Origin: Allobosea sp.
GTDB lineage: Bacteria; Pseudomonadota; Alphaproteobacteria; Rhizobiales; Kaistiaceae
DNA: 64,000 nucleotides
Assembly: GCA_017307955.1 (NCBI GenBank)
Contig: JAFKFV010000013.1
Span: 1 to 64,000, forward strand
Direction of reading: 5' to 3'
Shown one piece after another: positions 20,401 to 27,466 of the stretch; the stretch's first letter is position 1; each line of letters starts with the position of its first letter. The translations under genes and the position numbers were made by a program. Under the pieces are notes generated by a model. It had not been told where the DNA came from, did no database searches, and saw only the letters and a list, made by a program, of their open reading frames with translations.

Positions 20401-21111
20401 AAACGCCGCTGCCTCGCCGTTCTTCGGGCTTGTCACATAGATCGCGCGGACAGCGAGCCCTTTCGCCTCCAGCGCGGCGGCAAGGGCATCGACAGGCTCG
20501 ATCGAGCCGCCCTCGAGCAGGGCGCGATAGAAGACGATCACGGCCAGCGGCCGGCTGCCGATGGTGTCGCTCTCGTGACGGATGCCCGCGACCGGCAGAG
20601 GCGCCGCCGGCGACGGCCGCTCGCCATGGCCGACGAGATGACGGAGCAGCGCCAGAGCGCGATCGCTGTTCTCAGGACTGCCCGCGACCGCCGCGTCCCA
20701 GAACGCCCGGCAATCGGCCTCGTCGATGGTCGACCATGCGGCGAGACTGTCGTCCCAGCGCGCATCGGCCGGCACGACGATGAGCTTCGGCCCGCCGCCT
20801 CGCGCCAGCGCCCGCAAGACGTCGAGCCCGTAGGGCCAGTAGCCCGCGCCGCCGATCAGCCGCAGGACGACCAGCTTCGCTGTGGAAAGCGTCTTCTCGG
20901 CATAGAGATCGACCGAATAGGGGTGGCCGAGCCGCATAAAATTGACCAGCCGCAGGCTCGGCCCATCCGGAGCGCGGCGCGCGGCCGCGGCGAAGGCCGC
21001 GAGCTCGGAATCGGCCGACGAGATCAGCACGATGTCGCCGGGCGACTGGCCGAGATCGACGGCAGCCGCGCCGTCGTCGATCCGCTCCGTCTCTCCGGCG
21101 ACGAGATGCAT
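17428..21111 (-). CDS. cobN: aerobic cobaltochelatase subunit CobN
   Basis: A 1227-residue large subunit of the ATP-dependent cobalt chelatase, which inserts cobalt into hydrogenobyrinic acid a,c-diamide with CobS and CobT (not in this window). Recognisable blocks include the N-terminal DLGQSPGDIVLISSADSELA, RLGHPYSVDLY, the central KHGNLEWLPGKAVGLS and the C-terminal ASRIFG-like ARIFGAAPGAYGSGIE, with NQDNREHDILDSDEYHQHQG. Length is near the family norm of about 1250. It begins 3 bases after cobW and overlaps cobO by 4 bases. A very long open frame on the opposite strand is a coding shadow. Confidence 0.97.
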   Translation of the reverse strand: MHLVAGETERIDDGAAAVDLGQSPGDIVLISSADSELAAFAAAARRAPDGPSLRLVNFMRLGHPYSVDLYAEKTLSTAKLVVLRLIGGAGYWPYGLDVLRALARGGGPKLIVVPADARWDDSLAAWSTIDEADCRAFWDAAVAGSPENSDRALALLRHLVGHGERPSPAAPLPVAGIRHESDTIGSRPLAVIVFYRALLEGGSIEPVDALAAALEAKGLAVRAIYVTSPKNGEAAAFLAEAMRDTPPSVVINGTAFALSAPGRRAAPTVFDMPGRPVLQVVFAGTTREAWAQSARGLSPRDMIMNVVLPEVDGRILTRAVSFKEELPPDPLVDSRIVAYRADHERISFVAAQAAALVDLGEARPGERRIAIILSNYPGRDGRFGNAVGLDTGESCVRVLDALAKEGYDTGGFPQDAADLMALLSAAERSCRGEQGGGEAAFLPLADYRAFHDALPAALRQQLAERWGAPEADPFLADGGFRLALLRFGNLVVGVQPTRGHGLDEKASYHDPNLPPPHHYLAFYAWLRTCFRAQAVVQLGKHGNLEWLPGKAVGLSAGCWPEAVLGPVPLVYPFIVNDPGEGAQAKRRSAAVIVDHLMPPLARAEAHGPFAELETLIDEYHLALGADPRRRDDLERDILDRAARHGIDRDLSIGGADTGEALRAIDAHLCDIKEMQIRDGLHVLGTSPAASARIETLAAIARILRTGGRPADASLVRAIAEDLGLAGFDPLLPDRAAPWTGPKPESLRALDDAPWRTESDTAERLETLARRCIEDALAGTLPQETGAATRAVLDFVVTELVPALDRSGADEMRGLLAALDGRFVPPGPAGSPSRGRPDALPTGRNFYTVDTRAVPTEAAWRIGRKAAEALVMRYLQDEGAWPRSVALTVWGTSNMRTGGDDIAEVLALIGAEPVWEAGTGRVTGFRVLTLADLKRPRVDVTLRISGLFRDAFPEQIDLIDSAIRAVAARDEPDDANPLAAARRSGEASARIFGAAPGAYGSGIEAMMALGAWDGRGELAEMFLGASGYAYGSGEEGADASDALRSRLSVIDLVVQNQDNREHDILDSDEYHQHQGGLALAAEYLSGAAPRLYHGDHALAEQPVIRPLTEEIGRVVRGRATNPKWIAGVMRHGFRGAAEMAATVDYLAGFAATTHAVGDHHFDALFDAYLADEGVADFIAEANPAAFAAMLRRFEDSLARGLWSPRRNSTARRLAELSASAGSAIREDA

Positions 21112-21114
21112 GGC

Positions 21115-22128
21115 TCAGCCGAGCGCCGCTTCGACGGCCGCGCGGTCGAGCCCGCGTTCGCCGATCACGACCAGCCGCCCGGCCGCGCCGCCGGCCGAAA
21201 AATAGGTCTCGACGCGCGGGCCCACTGCCTGGACGATCGCCGGCATCGCCTTGCCGGCAACACTGGCGCGCCCCTTGATGCGCAACACGCCGGGAACGGC
21301 CATGGCGCGGGCGACGCGCGCCTGCAGCGCATCCAGCGTCTCGGCCGAAGGCGCAGCCACGACGAAACTGTCGAAATCGTCGTGATCGTGTTCCTCGCCC
21401 TCGAGATCGTGGTGGCTCTTGCGCTCGAAGGCGTCGTCCTCCGCCGCGGCGCCGATGCCGAGCAGGATTTCCGGCGCCAGAACGCCGCCTTCCGAGCGCA
21501 CGCTGCGCGCCGCCGGGCGCGCCTCGCGCCGCACGATGGCCTCCACCTCGGCCAGCGCCGCGGCGCCGACGAGATCGGCCTTGGAGAGCACCACGAGATC
21601 GGCGCAGGAGAGCTGGTCCTCGAAGAGTTCCTCGATCGGATCCTCATGATCGAGCGAGGGATCCTCGGCCCGCTGCGCCGCCACCGCCGCCTCGTCATGC
21701 GCGAAGCGGCCATCCGCCACCGCCGCGGCATCGACCACCGTCACGACGCCGTCGATGGTCACCCGGTGCCGCACCGAGGGCCAGGTGAAGGCACGCACGA
21801 GCGGCTGCGGCAACGCGAGGCCCGAGGTCTCGATGACGATGTGTTCCGGAGCCGGCTCGCGCGCCAGCAGCATTTCCATCGTCGGCAGGAAGTCGTCGGC
21901 GACGGTGCAGCAGATGCAGCCATTGGTGAGCTCGACCACCGTATCAGGCCGGCACTCGTCGTCGCCGCAATCGGAGAGAAGCTCGCCATCGAAGCCCATG
22001 TCGCCGAATTCATTGACGATGAGTGCGATGCGCCGGCCGTTCGAGCGGGCGATCAGGTTGCGGATCAGCGTCGTCTTCCCGGCGCCGAGGAAGCCGGTGA
22101 CGATGGTCGCGGGGATGCGTTCGGTCAT
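21115..22128 (-). CDS. cobW: CobW-type GTPase / metallochaperone
   Basis: A 337-residue G3E-family GTPase. It has P-loop GFLGAGKTTLIRN at residues of about 12-20, NEFGDMG, the metal-binding CxCC motif in NGCICCTV, and the SKADLV nucleotide-specificity motif. A His/Asp-rich loop (HHDLEGEEHDHDD, about residues 247-259) may bind metal. CobW proteins are thought to deliver cobalt to the CobN chelatase; the gene lies directly upstream of cobN. The start at 22126-22128 overlaps cobP by 4 bases. A longer frame through cobP is spurious. Confidence 0.94.
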   Translation of the reverse strand: MTERIPATIVTGFLGAGKTTLIRNLIARSNGRRIALIVNEFGDMGFDGELLSDCGDDECRPDTVVELTNGCICCTVADDFLPTMEMLLAREPAPEHIVIETSGLALPQPLVRAFTWPSVRHRVTIDGVVTVVDAAAVADGRFAHDEAAVAAQRAEDPSLDHEDPIEELFEDQLSCADLVVLSKADLVGAAALAEVEAIVRREARPAARSVRSEGGVLAPEILLGIGAAAEDDAFERKSHHDLEGEEHDHDDFDSFVVAAPSAETLDALQARVARAMAVPGVLRIKGRASVAGKAMPAIVQAVGPRVETYFSAGGAAGRLVVIGERGLDRAAVEAALG

Positions 22129-22673
22129 AGCGTGACCTCCGGTGCGGGCTTGAGGCGAAGCGGCTGTCCGGCCGCGACGAGGATGACGTCGGACACCGCC
22201 GAGGCGATTTTCTGGTTGAGGCGGCCCTGCGCGTCGGCGAAGCGCCGTGCGAGCGCATTGATCGGCACGATGCCCGCGCCGACCTCGTTGGTGACGAGGA
22301 CGATCGGACCCGCCGCCCCGGCGATGGCTGCGGCCAGCGCCGAGGCCTCGGTGTCGGGATCGCGGCCCGCCTCGATGAGGTTGGAGAGCCAGAGCGTCAG
22401 GCAGTCGGCGAGCACTACCTGTCCCACGCCGGCGCTGAGCGCCAGCGCATCGGCGAGGTCGAGCGGCTCCTCGATCGTCGTCCAGCCGCGGCCGGCGCGA
22501 TCGGCGCGATGCGCGGCGACGCGCGCCGCCATCTCGTCGTCCCGCGCCTCGGCCGTCGCGATATAGACGGGCAGGAGGCCGGTGCCGAGCGCCAGACGCT
22601 CGGCGAAGCGACTCTTGCCGGATCGCGCGGCGCCGATGACCAGCGCGCTCTTCCGGTGTCCGATCGCCGTCAT
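22125..22673 (-). CDS. cobP: adenosylcobinamide kinase / adenosylcobinamide-phosphate guanylyltransferase
   Basis: A 182-residue bifunctional enzyme (called CobU in enteric bacteria). The P-loop GAARSGKSRFAERLA is near the N-terminus. IATAEARDDEMAARVAAHRADR contains the His that carries GMP (HRADR). VLADCLTLWLSNL, VTNEVGAGIVP and the C-terminal LNQKIASAVSDVILVAAG are typical. It phosphorylates adenosylcobinamide and then activates it with GMP before lower-ligand attachment. It overlaps both neighbours by 4 bases. Confidence 0.95.
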   Translation of the reverse strand: MTAIGHRKSALVIGAARSGKSRFAERLALGTGLLPVYIATAEARDDEMAARVAAHRADRAGRGWTTIEEPLDLADALALSAGVGQVVLADCLTLWLSNLIEAGRDPDTEASALAAAIAGAAGPIVLVTNEVGAGIVPINALARRFADAQGRLNQKIASAVSDVILVAAGQPLRLKPAPEVTL

Positions 22674-23404
22674 GGCCGCCGGTCGGCGAGCCGCCCATAG
22701 AGCCAGCCCGAGGCGGCGCCGGCGAGCGCCCATAGCAGCGCGCTCGCCACCAGCGACGCTGCGACGAACTCGGCGCCGAGCGCCGCCGGATAGGCGGCCT
22801 CCAGAGTCGGCGGCTCGGGCGCACCGATCACATGCGGCAGCACGGCCAGGAGAACGCCGGCGAGCCTCGACCACCAGGCCGGCGACAAGAGGATCAGGCC
22901 GAGCCCGATCGCCGACGCCAGGGCCGTGCCGAGCCACCAGATCTGTCGCGACGTGATCTCCGCGGCGGCCGTTCCCGGCAATTCCGGCGAAAGACCGAGC
23001 GAGGGCAGAAGGCTCGCCGCGAAGAAACCGGCGACGCCGAAGGCGAGGCCGCGGCTGGCGGTGATCGGGTCGCCCTTCACCGCCATGACGCCGAGCAGCA
23101 TCGCGGAGACTGCGACGCCCATCAGCAGATTGGCGACAAGCGTATAGGCCGAGCGCTCGAACCCGTCCGCGGGCTCCCAGGCGCCCTCCTCATGGTGATG
23201 CTCGGCCGCGCCGGGCGCATGCTCATGCGACGTAGCCGCAACGGCTGGCGTGGTCGCAGCCGGCGCGGCGGCCGCCTCGCCGGCCTGCTCATAGACCTCC
23301 CCCCGGAGGATGAGCGGCTCGGTCGTGAAAAACTGGACGGCGGTCAGAACGACGCCCACGAGCAATCCCGCGCCGAAGGCGCTCAAAACGATCGATTTCA
23401 GCAT
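22670..23404 (-). CDS. cbtA: cobalt transporter subunit CbtA
   Basis: A 244-residue membrane protein with about five hydrophobic helices. A periplasmic His-rich segment (HEHAPGAAEHHHEEG, about residues 60-74) follows the first helix. The start MLKSIVLSAFGAGLLVG and the EPLILRGEVYEQA stretch match the CbtA family, proposed from genomics as a B12-regulated cobalt uptake system with CbtB. The C-terminal half has the WWLGTALAS and LPHVIGAPEPP features. It overlaps cobP by 4 bases and follows cbtB by 10 bases. Confidence 0.92.
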   Translation of the reverse strand: MLKSIVLSAFGAGLLVGVVLTAVQFFTTEPLILRGEVYEQAGEAAAAPAATTPAVAATSHEHAPGAAEHHHEEGAWEPADGFERSAYTLVANLLMGVAVSAMLLGVMAVKGDPITASRGLAFGVAGFFAASLLPSLGLSPELPGTAAAEITSRQIWWLGTALASAIGLGLILLSPAWWSRLAGVLLAVLPHVIGAPEPPTLEAAYPAALGAEFVAASLVASALLWALAGAASGWLYGRLADRRP

Positions 23405-23414
23405 GGCGCCCTCG

Positions 23415-23609
23415 TCAGTGGCAGGGCAGGCCGAAAGCGTGGCGCGTGTCGTGCGTGGCGTTGTGGATGAGGCTCGGCGCCGCGAAGCCCGTCGCGAGGA
23501 ACAGGCCAAGCCCGAAGGCGAGCGCGAGGCAACCGGCCACGAGCCGGGTTGCGAGCGCCGGCGCAGATGAAGCCGGGCGGGCGGAGGGGGAGAGAATCGA
23601 TGCAGCCAT
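23415..23609 (-). CDS. cbtB: cobalt transporter subunit CbtB
   Basis: A 64-residue protein with one membrane helix (about 20-42) and the C-terminal motif HNATHDTRHAFGLPCH, the likely cobalt-binding His/Cys signature of CbtB. The ATG at 23607-23609 was chosen; a longer frame would run into the riboswitch leader. It is the first gene after the cobalamin riboswitch, so cobalt uptake and the pathway genes should be shut down together when cobalamin is abundant. Confidence 0.93.
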   Translation of the reverse strand: MAASILSPSARPASSAPALATRLVAGCLALAFGLGLFLATGFAAPSLIHNATHDTRHAFGLPCH

Positions 23610-23659
23610 AGTCAGCTCCTTGGCCGTCCCACCGACGGCCGGGTTCAAGTCACGAGCGC

Positions 23660-23830
23660 TGGCTGGTCTCCTGGCTTGCGGGTCGATGCTTCCTCGTCGC
23701 CTTCCCGGTTTCCCAGTGGCATTGTGCGAGGTCGCTCACCGCTCACAGTTGCGGGGGCAGCTCCGGCATCCGAGCCCCGTCAGGGTCGCTCGTGACCGGA
23801 TTCCCATTTCATCCCCCAAGGATCTCCAAT
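23660..23830 (-). promoter_or_regulatory. cobalamin (AdoCbl) riboswitch
   Basis: Reading the minus strand, the conserved blocks appear in order: TGGGAATCCGGT, the B12 box region GAGCTGCCCCCGCAACTGT, CACTGGGAAACCGGGAAGGC, and the closing AGCCAGGAGACC. The element ends about 50 bases before the cbtB start. It should repress the cbtB-to-cobQ operon on binding adenosylcobalamin. The exact 5' boundary is approximate. Confidence 0.95.
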
Positions 23831-23902
23831 CCCGCGGGGGAACCAACGCTGTTGCTGACCGTAAGCCGCGCGCCCGTCCGGCGCAAGCGGCGTCGCAGCC
23901 GA

Positions 23903-24163
23903 CTATTCGGCCGGCGTCACGGCGCCGCGGCCGCGAAAGCGGGCCCAGCGGCGCGCCAGCCGCACGTCCCATTTGCGGCGGAAGCGGCGGATGCGCGGGA
24001 AATCATGCGAGAGGATGATCAGCCCGACGGGCAGCATCCAGATGCCGAGCACGGGCAGAAAGGAGAAAACGCCGCCGGCGACGAAGGCGCCACCGATGCC
24101 GATGCGCGTCATCCGGCTCTCGGGGAGCTTGATCGACTTCCTGCCGAAGCGGATCGATGGCAT
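23903..24163 (-). CDS. small conserved membrane protein
   Basis: An 86-residue protein from the ATG at 24161-24163. A basic N-terminus is followed by a hydrophobic hairpin (about 20-52: GIGGAFVAGGVFSFLPVLG, then WMLPVGLIILS). The tail DFPRIRRFRRKWDVRLARRW is very basic. LPVLGIWMLPLGL-type cores occur in small alphaproteobacterial membrane proteins of unknown function, distantly like the PGPGW family. It lies upstream of the riboswitch on the same strand, but the riboswitch separates it from the operon. Function unknown. Confidence 0.6.
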   Translation of the reverse strand: MPSIRFGRKSIKLPESRMTRIGIGGAFVAGGVFSFLPVLGIWMLPVGLIILSHDFPRIRRFRRKWDVRLARRWARFRGRGAVTPAE

Positions 24164-24312
24164 GGCGCTGGCTGAACTTTCTGGCTTGCTTACGGAAAGC
24201 GACTGTAGCGGAACGCCCCGACTCCCCGCAAGCACGGCGGCACCCGCGCTTCGGCGAAGGCCCGGCGGAACGGTACGCCACAAGGCTGCTAGATCAGGCT
24301 GATGAATTGAAT

Positions 24313-24386
24313 TGGCTGGGGAACCTGGATTCGAACCAAGACTAGCGGAGTCAGAGTCCGCTGTTCTACCATTAAACTATTCCCCA
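24313..24386 (-). tRNA. tRNA-Gln (anticodon CTG)
   Basis: On the minus strand the acceptor pair TGGGGAA/TTCCCCA closes a cloverleaf with D-arm TAGTTTAATGGTAGAACA, anticodon stem GCGGA around CTCTGAC and T-arm GGTTCGAATCC. Discriminator G and an encoded CCA follow. 74 bases. Confidence 0.97.
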
Positions 24387-24669
24387 CCAGACCGGTTGAT
24401 TTCGCTCACGAATTTCGCTTGCGCGACAATCAGGCGGCGCCCCGGTCGGCGACGAGGCACCACATAGGCCGTTTGCACGCGGTGGTCAAGCACCCCGGCC
24501 GCGTCGGATGTCGCCTGTGGAAAGGCTCGATCGCGGCGGGCGTTCCGTGTCACGGCAGCCGGGGAAGACGGCGCAGGCGCCGCCCCGCGCCGCTCGTTTC
24601 CTTGCGCGACGCGGCGGCGCCACGGGGGGGCGGCCTGTGGATCATCCGCCGCGCCGGCAAATTAGGGCT
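24387..24669. other. intergenic region between tRNA-Gln and tRNA-Asn
   Basis: About 280 bases with no supportable gene on either strand. Sequence is GC-rich and without repeats; the minus-strand promoter of tRNA-Gln presumably lies at its left end but is not clear by eye. Confidence 0.5.
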
Positions 24670-24698
24670 TTGCAAGCGGCGAAGGCCTTTGCTATAGC
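24670..24698 (+). promoter_or_regulatory. promoter of tRNA-Asn
   Basis: TTGCAA at 24670-24675 and TATAGC at 24693-24698 with a 17-base spacer, ending 26 bases before the tRNA 5' end. This is a good match to a housekeeping sigma-70 promoter. Confidence 0.6.
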
Positions 24699-24724
24699 GA
24701 CGCCCGCGGCACAAGACGTGCTGT

Positions 24725-24800
24725 TCCGCGATAGCTCAGTTGGTAGAGCAGGTGACTGTTAATCACCGGGTCGTTGGTTCGAGTCCAACTCGCGGAGCCA
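24725..24800 (+). tRNA. tRNA-Asn (anticodon GTT)
   Basis: A 76-base cloverleaf: acceptor TCCGCGA/TCGCGGA, D-arm TAGCTCAGTTGGTAGAGCA, anticodon loop CTGTTAA, T-arm GGTTCGAGTCC, encoded CCA. All stems pair. Confidence 0.98.
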
Positions 24801-24807
24801 GTTTCTT

Positions 24808-24845
24808 CAAGGGGTTGAGCCGCAAGGTTCAACCCCTTGTTCATT
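24808..24845 (+). terminator. terminator after tRNA-Asn
   Basis: CAAGGGGTTGA (24808-24818) and TCAACCCCTTG (24829-24839) form a perfect 11-base stem with a 10-base loop, starting 7 bases after the tRNA. The short T-rich run GTTCATTTC follows. Confidence 0.65.
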
Positions 24846-24891
24846 TCGGCGCCCAATCTGGCGGCGATGCGCGCTGACAGCGGATCCGGCC

Positions 24892-25977
24892 ATGCAACCC
24901 CAATACCCGCCCGCAGCTTCGCTCGGCGCCCGCTTCTTCAGGCCCATCCTCGCCGGCGCGACCCTTCGCCGGCGCGCGCTCGCATGCCTCGGGGCGATCG
25001 TCGGCATCGCCCTTACCGGCCTCGTCGCAGCCCTCGTCACCGGGCATGGCGCTCATCTGCCCTTGATCGTCGCGCCCATCGGCGCCTCGGCCGTGCTTGT
25101 CTTCGCGGTGCCGGCAAGCCCCCTCGCCCAGCCCTGGCCCGTCATCGGCGGCAATACGCTCTCCGCCTTGGTCGGCATCGCCGTCGCCCGCCTTGTCCAT
25201 GACCCTGTGCTCGCCACGGGCCTCGCGGTCGGGCTCGCGATCGCCGTCATGTCGCTGACGCGCTCGCTGCATCCGCCGGGCGGCGCCGCCGCGCTGACCG
25301 CGGTGATCGGCGGGCCTGCGGTCGCCTCGGCCGGGTTCCTTTTCGCCTTCCTGCCGATCGCGCTCGATTCGCTGCTTCTGGTCGCGCTCGCCTGGTGCTT
25401 CCACAGGCTGCTGCGGCAGAGCTATCCGCATGTGCCCGCCCCGGCCCCGGCCAACACGCATGGCACGGCCGATCCGCCGCCTGCGCTCCGCGCCGGCTTT
25501 CGCGAGGCCGATATCGACGCCGCCCTGGCCGATATGGGCGAGGCTTTCGATATCGACCGTGCCGATCTCGACCGGCTGCTAAGGCGCGTCGAGGAGCAGG
25601 CGCTGACGCGGCGCAGCGGGCGGCTCACCTGCGCCGACATCATGTCGAAGGATGTCATCACGGTTGCGCCGGGCGCGACGGCCGAGACGGCCCGCGCCCT
25701 TCTGCTCGACCACGACATCCGTCTTCTTCCGGTCATCGGCGATGACGGGCGGCTGGCGGGAACCGTCGGCCTCCGCGAACTCGCGCGGCGTCCGGGCCTG
25801 GTCCGTGACGCGATGATTCCCGCACAGACCGCCGCGCCCGACGCGCCGGCGCTCGGCCTCGTCGAGCGCCTCTCCGACGGCCGCAGCCATGCGGTCGTGA
25901 TCGTCGGGGCGGATGGCGGGGTCGAAGGCCTCGTCACGCAGACGGACCTCCTCGCGGCGCTGGCGCGGATCGCCTGA
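24892..25977 (+). CDS. HPP-family membrane protein with C-terminal CBS pair
   Basis: A 361-residue protein. Residues of about 25-180 form the four-helix HPP domain with the defining LHPPGGAAALTAV motif. A linker follows, then two CBS domains (about 240-361: ADIMSKDVITVAPGATAETARALLLDH and VVIVGADGGVEGLVTQTDLL). HPP proteins are membrane proteins, some linked to nitrite transport in plastids and cyanobacteria; the substrate here is unknown. CBS pairs usually bind adenosine nucleotides and could gate the membrane part. It stands alone between tRNA-Asn and a convergent amidase gene. Confidence 0.88.
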   Translation: MQPQYPPAASLGARFFRPILAGATLRRRALACLGAIVGIALTGLVAALVTGHGAHLPLIVAPIGASAVLVFAVPASPLAQPWPVIGGNTLSALVGIAVARLVHDPVLATGLAVGLAIAVMSLTRSLHPPGGAAALTAVIGGPAVASAGFLFAFLPIALDSLLLVALAWCFHRLLRQSYPHVPAPAPANTHGTADPPPALRAGFREADIDAALADMGEAFDIDRADLDRLLRRVEEQALTRRSGRLTCADIMSKDVITVAPGATAETARALLLDHDIRLLPVIGDDGRLAGTVGLRELARRPGLVRDAMIPAQTAAPDAPALGLVERLSDGRSHAVVIVGADGGVEGLVTQTDLLAALARIA

Positions 25978-25980
25978 GCC

Positions 25981-26901
25981 TCAGGGGCTCAGGCGCGGCG
26001 GCAGCCACAGCTTGGGCATCCGGCAGGCGACCGTATAGGCTGGGTCGAACACATTGCCGATATCGTAGCGGACGACCTGGCCCATGAGATGGCTGGCGGC
26101 GGCGCTGGAGAGCCCGTAGTCGGCCATCAGCCAGTTCAGCATGTCGGTCGTCGCATGCTGCAGCGCCTGTTCCAGCGGACGGGCATTGCCGATCGAGAAG
26201 ATCGCCTCGGCCGTCTCGCCGCGCGGCCAGACGAGATGCCTGTTCTTGACGACACTGAGGCGCACCTCGATCTCGAACGTCGTCTCGATGCCCGTGCCGA
26301 CGATCTCGCCGTCGCCCTGCACGGCATGGCCGTCACCGAGGCTGAACAGCGCGCCGGGCACGGCAACCGGGAACCAGACGGTCGCCCCTGGCCCCAGCCG
26401 GCGATAGTCCATATTGCCGCCATTCTCCGCGCTGGTCGCATTGGAGAAGGCCTGGCCGAGCGCCGGCGCGACGCCGAAGCAGCCGATCATGGGCTGAAGC
26501 GGCAGCACCATATGCTCGAGGCCGGCAGGCGGCTTTTCAAGCTGCGCAGTGAGATTCTGGCGGTCGATCAGCCAGGTCACGATCTCGCGCGGCGGCAGCG
26601 CCGCGACCGCGGCGGGATCGACGACATTCGGCGCGAGGCCGGTGGCGGTCCAGCCGGTCCCACGCGTCGGCGTCATGCGCAGGATCTCGACGGCGAGCGC
26701 GTCACCGGGCTCGGCGCCCTCGACGAAGATCGGGGCATTGACCGGGTTGGGCGGCCCCGAGCGGCGGATGCCGTCACGGTCGACGCCGATCGCATCGAGC
26801 GTCTCGATGATCACCGTGTCGCCATCGGCGCAGCGGAATTCCGGCGCATGCGATCCGAGCGTGTTCTGCCAGCGCGTGGGCTGGAATCGGTGAACGGTCA
26901 T
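25981..26901 (-). CDS. acetamidase/formamidase family protein
   Basis: A 306-residue member of the FmdA/AmdA family, which hydrolyses short amides to ammonia and a carboxylate with a metal at the active site. Supporting blocks are NPVNAPIFVEGAEPGDALAV, PMIGCFGVAP, NGGNMDYRRLGPGATVWFPV and SLGDGHAVQGDGEIVGTGIE, the last two being the most conserved parts of the family. It ends 3 bases after the HPP gene on the other strand. Its substrate cannot be deduced. It may act with the amide-degrading cluster further right but is not part of that operon. Confidence 0.9.
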   Translation of the reverse strand: MTVHRFQPTRWQNTLGSHAPEFRCADGDTVIIETLDAIGVDRDGIRRSGPPNPVNAPIFVEGAEPGDALAVEILRMTPTRGTGWTATGLAPNVVDPAAVAALPPREIVTWLIDRQNLTAQLEKPPAGLEHMVLPLQPMIGCFGVAPALGQAFSNATSAENGGNMDYRRLGPGATVWFPVAVPGALFSLGDGHAVQGDGEIVGTGIETTFEIEVRLSVVKNRHLVWPRGETAEAIFSIGNARPLEQALQHATTDMLNWLMADYGLSSAAASHLMGQVVRYDIGNVFDPAYTVACRMPKLWLPPRLSP

Positions 26902-27106
26902 GGGTTTCCGTCGTCAGCATGAAGGCCGGCCATGAAGAGGCCCGGCAGGATGGCGAAGAGTATGACGGATCGCGCCGCGCAAGGTAGGGGCCGGCGGCCC
27001 GAAATCGCTGGCGCCGCCCAGACGGCCGGCGGGCAGCTCGGGAGAGCTGGGGAGCGGCGGGAGAAAGTGCTTGTTTCAAAAAGACCGCTCGGCTAGACCC
27101 GGCGAC

Positions 27107-27199
27107 GGAGAGGTGGCCGAGTGGCCGAAGGCGCTCCCCTGCTAAGGGAGTAGACGGCTTAAAACCGTCTCGAGGGTTCGAATCCCTTCCTCTCCGCCA
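27107..27199 (+). tRNA. tRNA-Ser (anticodon GCT)
   Basis: A 93-base class II tRNA with a long variable arm (TAGACGGCTTAAAACCGTCTC). Acceptor GGAGAGG pairs with CCTCTCC, anticodon loop is CTGCTAA, discriminator G and CCA are present. Confidence 0.97.
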
Positions 27200-27298
27200 T
27201 TCCTCTGCCGTTCCCCGGCCCTCGCGCGATGCTCGTCCGGGAACTGAGGGAAAGACGCGGAGTGACGCCGCGCCGCTCAGTCAAGGCCCGGCCGCGAA

Positions 27299-27388
27299 GG
27301 ATGGGTGGCCGAGTGGTTTAAGGCAGCGGTCTTGAAAACCGCCGAGGGTGCAAGCCCTCCGTGGGTTCGAATCCCACCCCATCCGCCA
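27299..27388 (+). tRNA. tRNA-Ser (anticodon TGA)
   Basis: A 90-base class II tRNA: acceptor GGATGGG/CCCATCC, anticodon loop CTTGAAA, variable arm GAGGGTGCAAGCCCTC, T-arm GGTTCGAATCC and encoded CCA. It lies 99 bases after the other tRNA-Ser on the same strand. Confidence 0.97.
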
Positions 27389-27466
27389 ATCCACGCATCG
27401 GCAGATCGAGACTCGCGGCGGCCAGCTGACAAGGCGTCGTTGTCGTCTGTCCAAGGCCTCGCCTGC

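Noticed and set aside
19069..22566. Open frame of 1165 codons on the plus strand opposite cobN and cobW
   Set aside because: It runs antisense to well-identified genes; low-complexity Arg/Asp/His composition is typical of a coding shadow in GC-rich DNA.
27205..27255. GTTCCC...GGGAAC inverted repeat between the two tRNA-Ser genes as terminator
   Set aside because: Short arms, a loop of nearly 30 bases and no T-run; not convincing.
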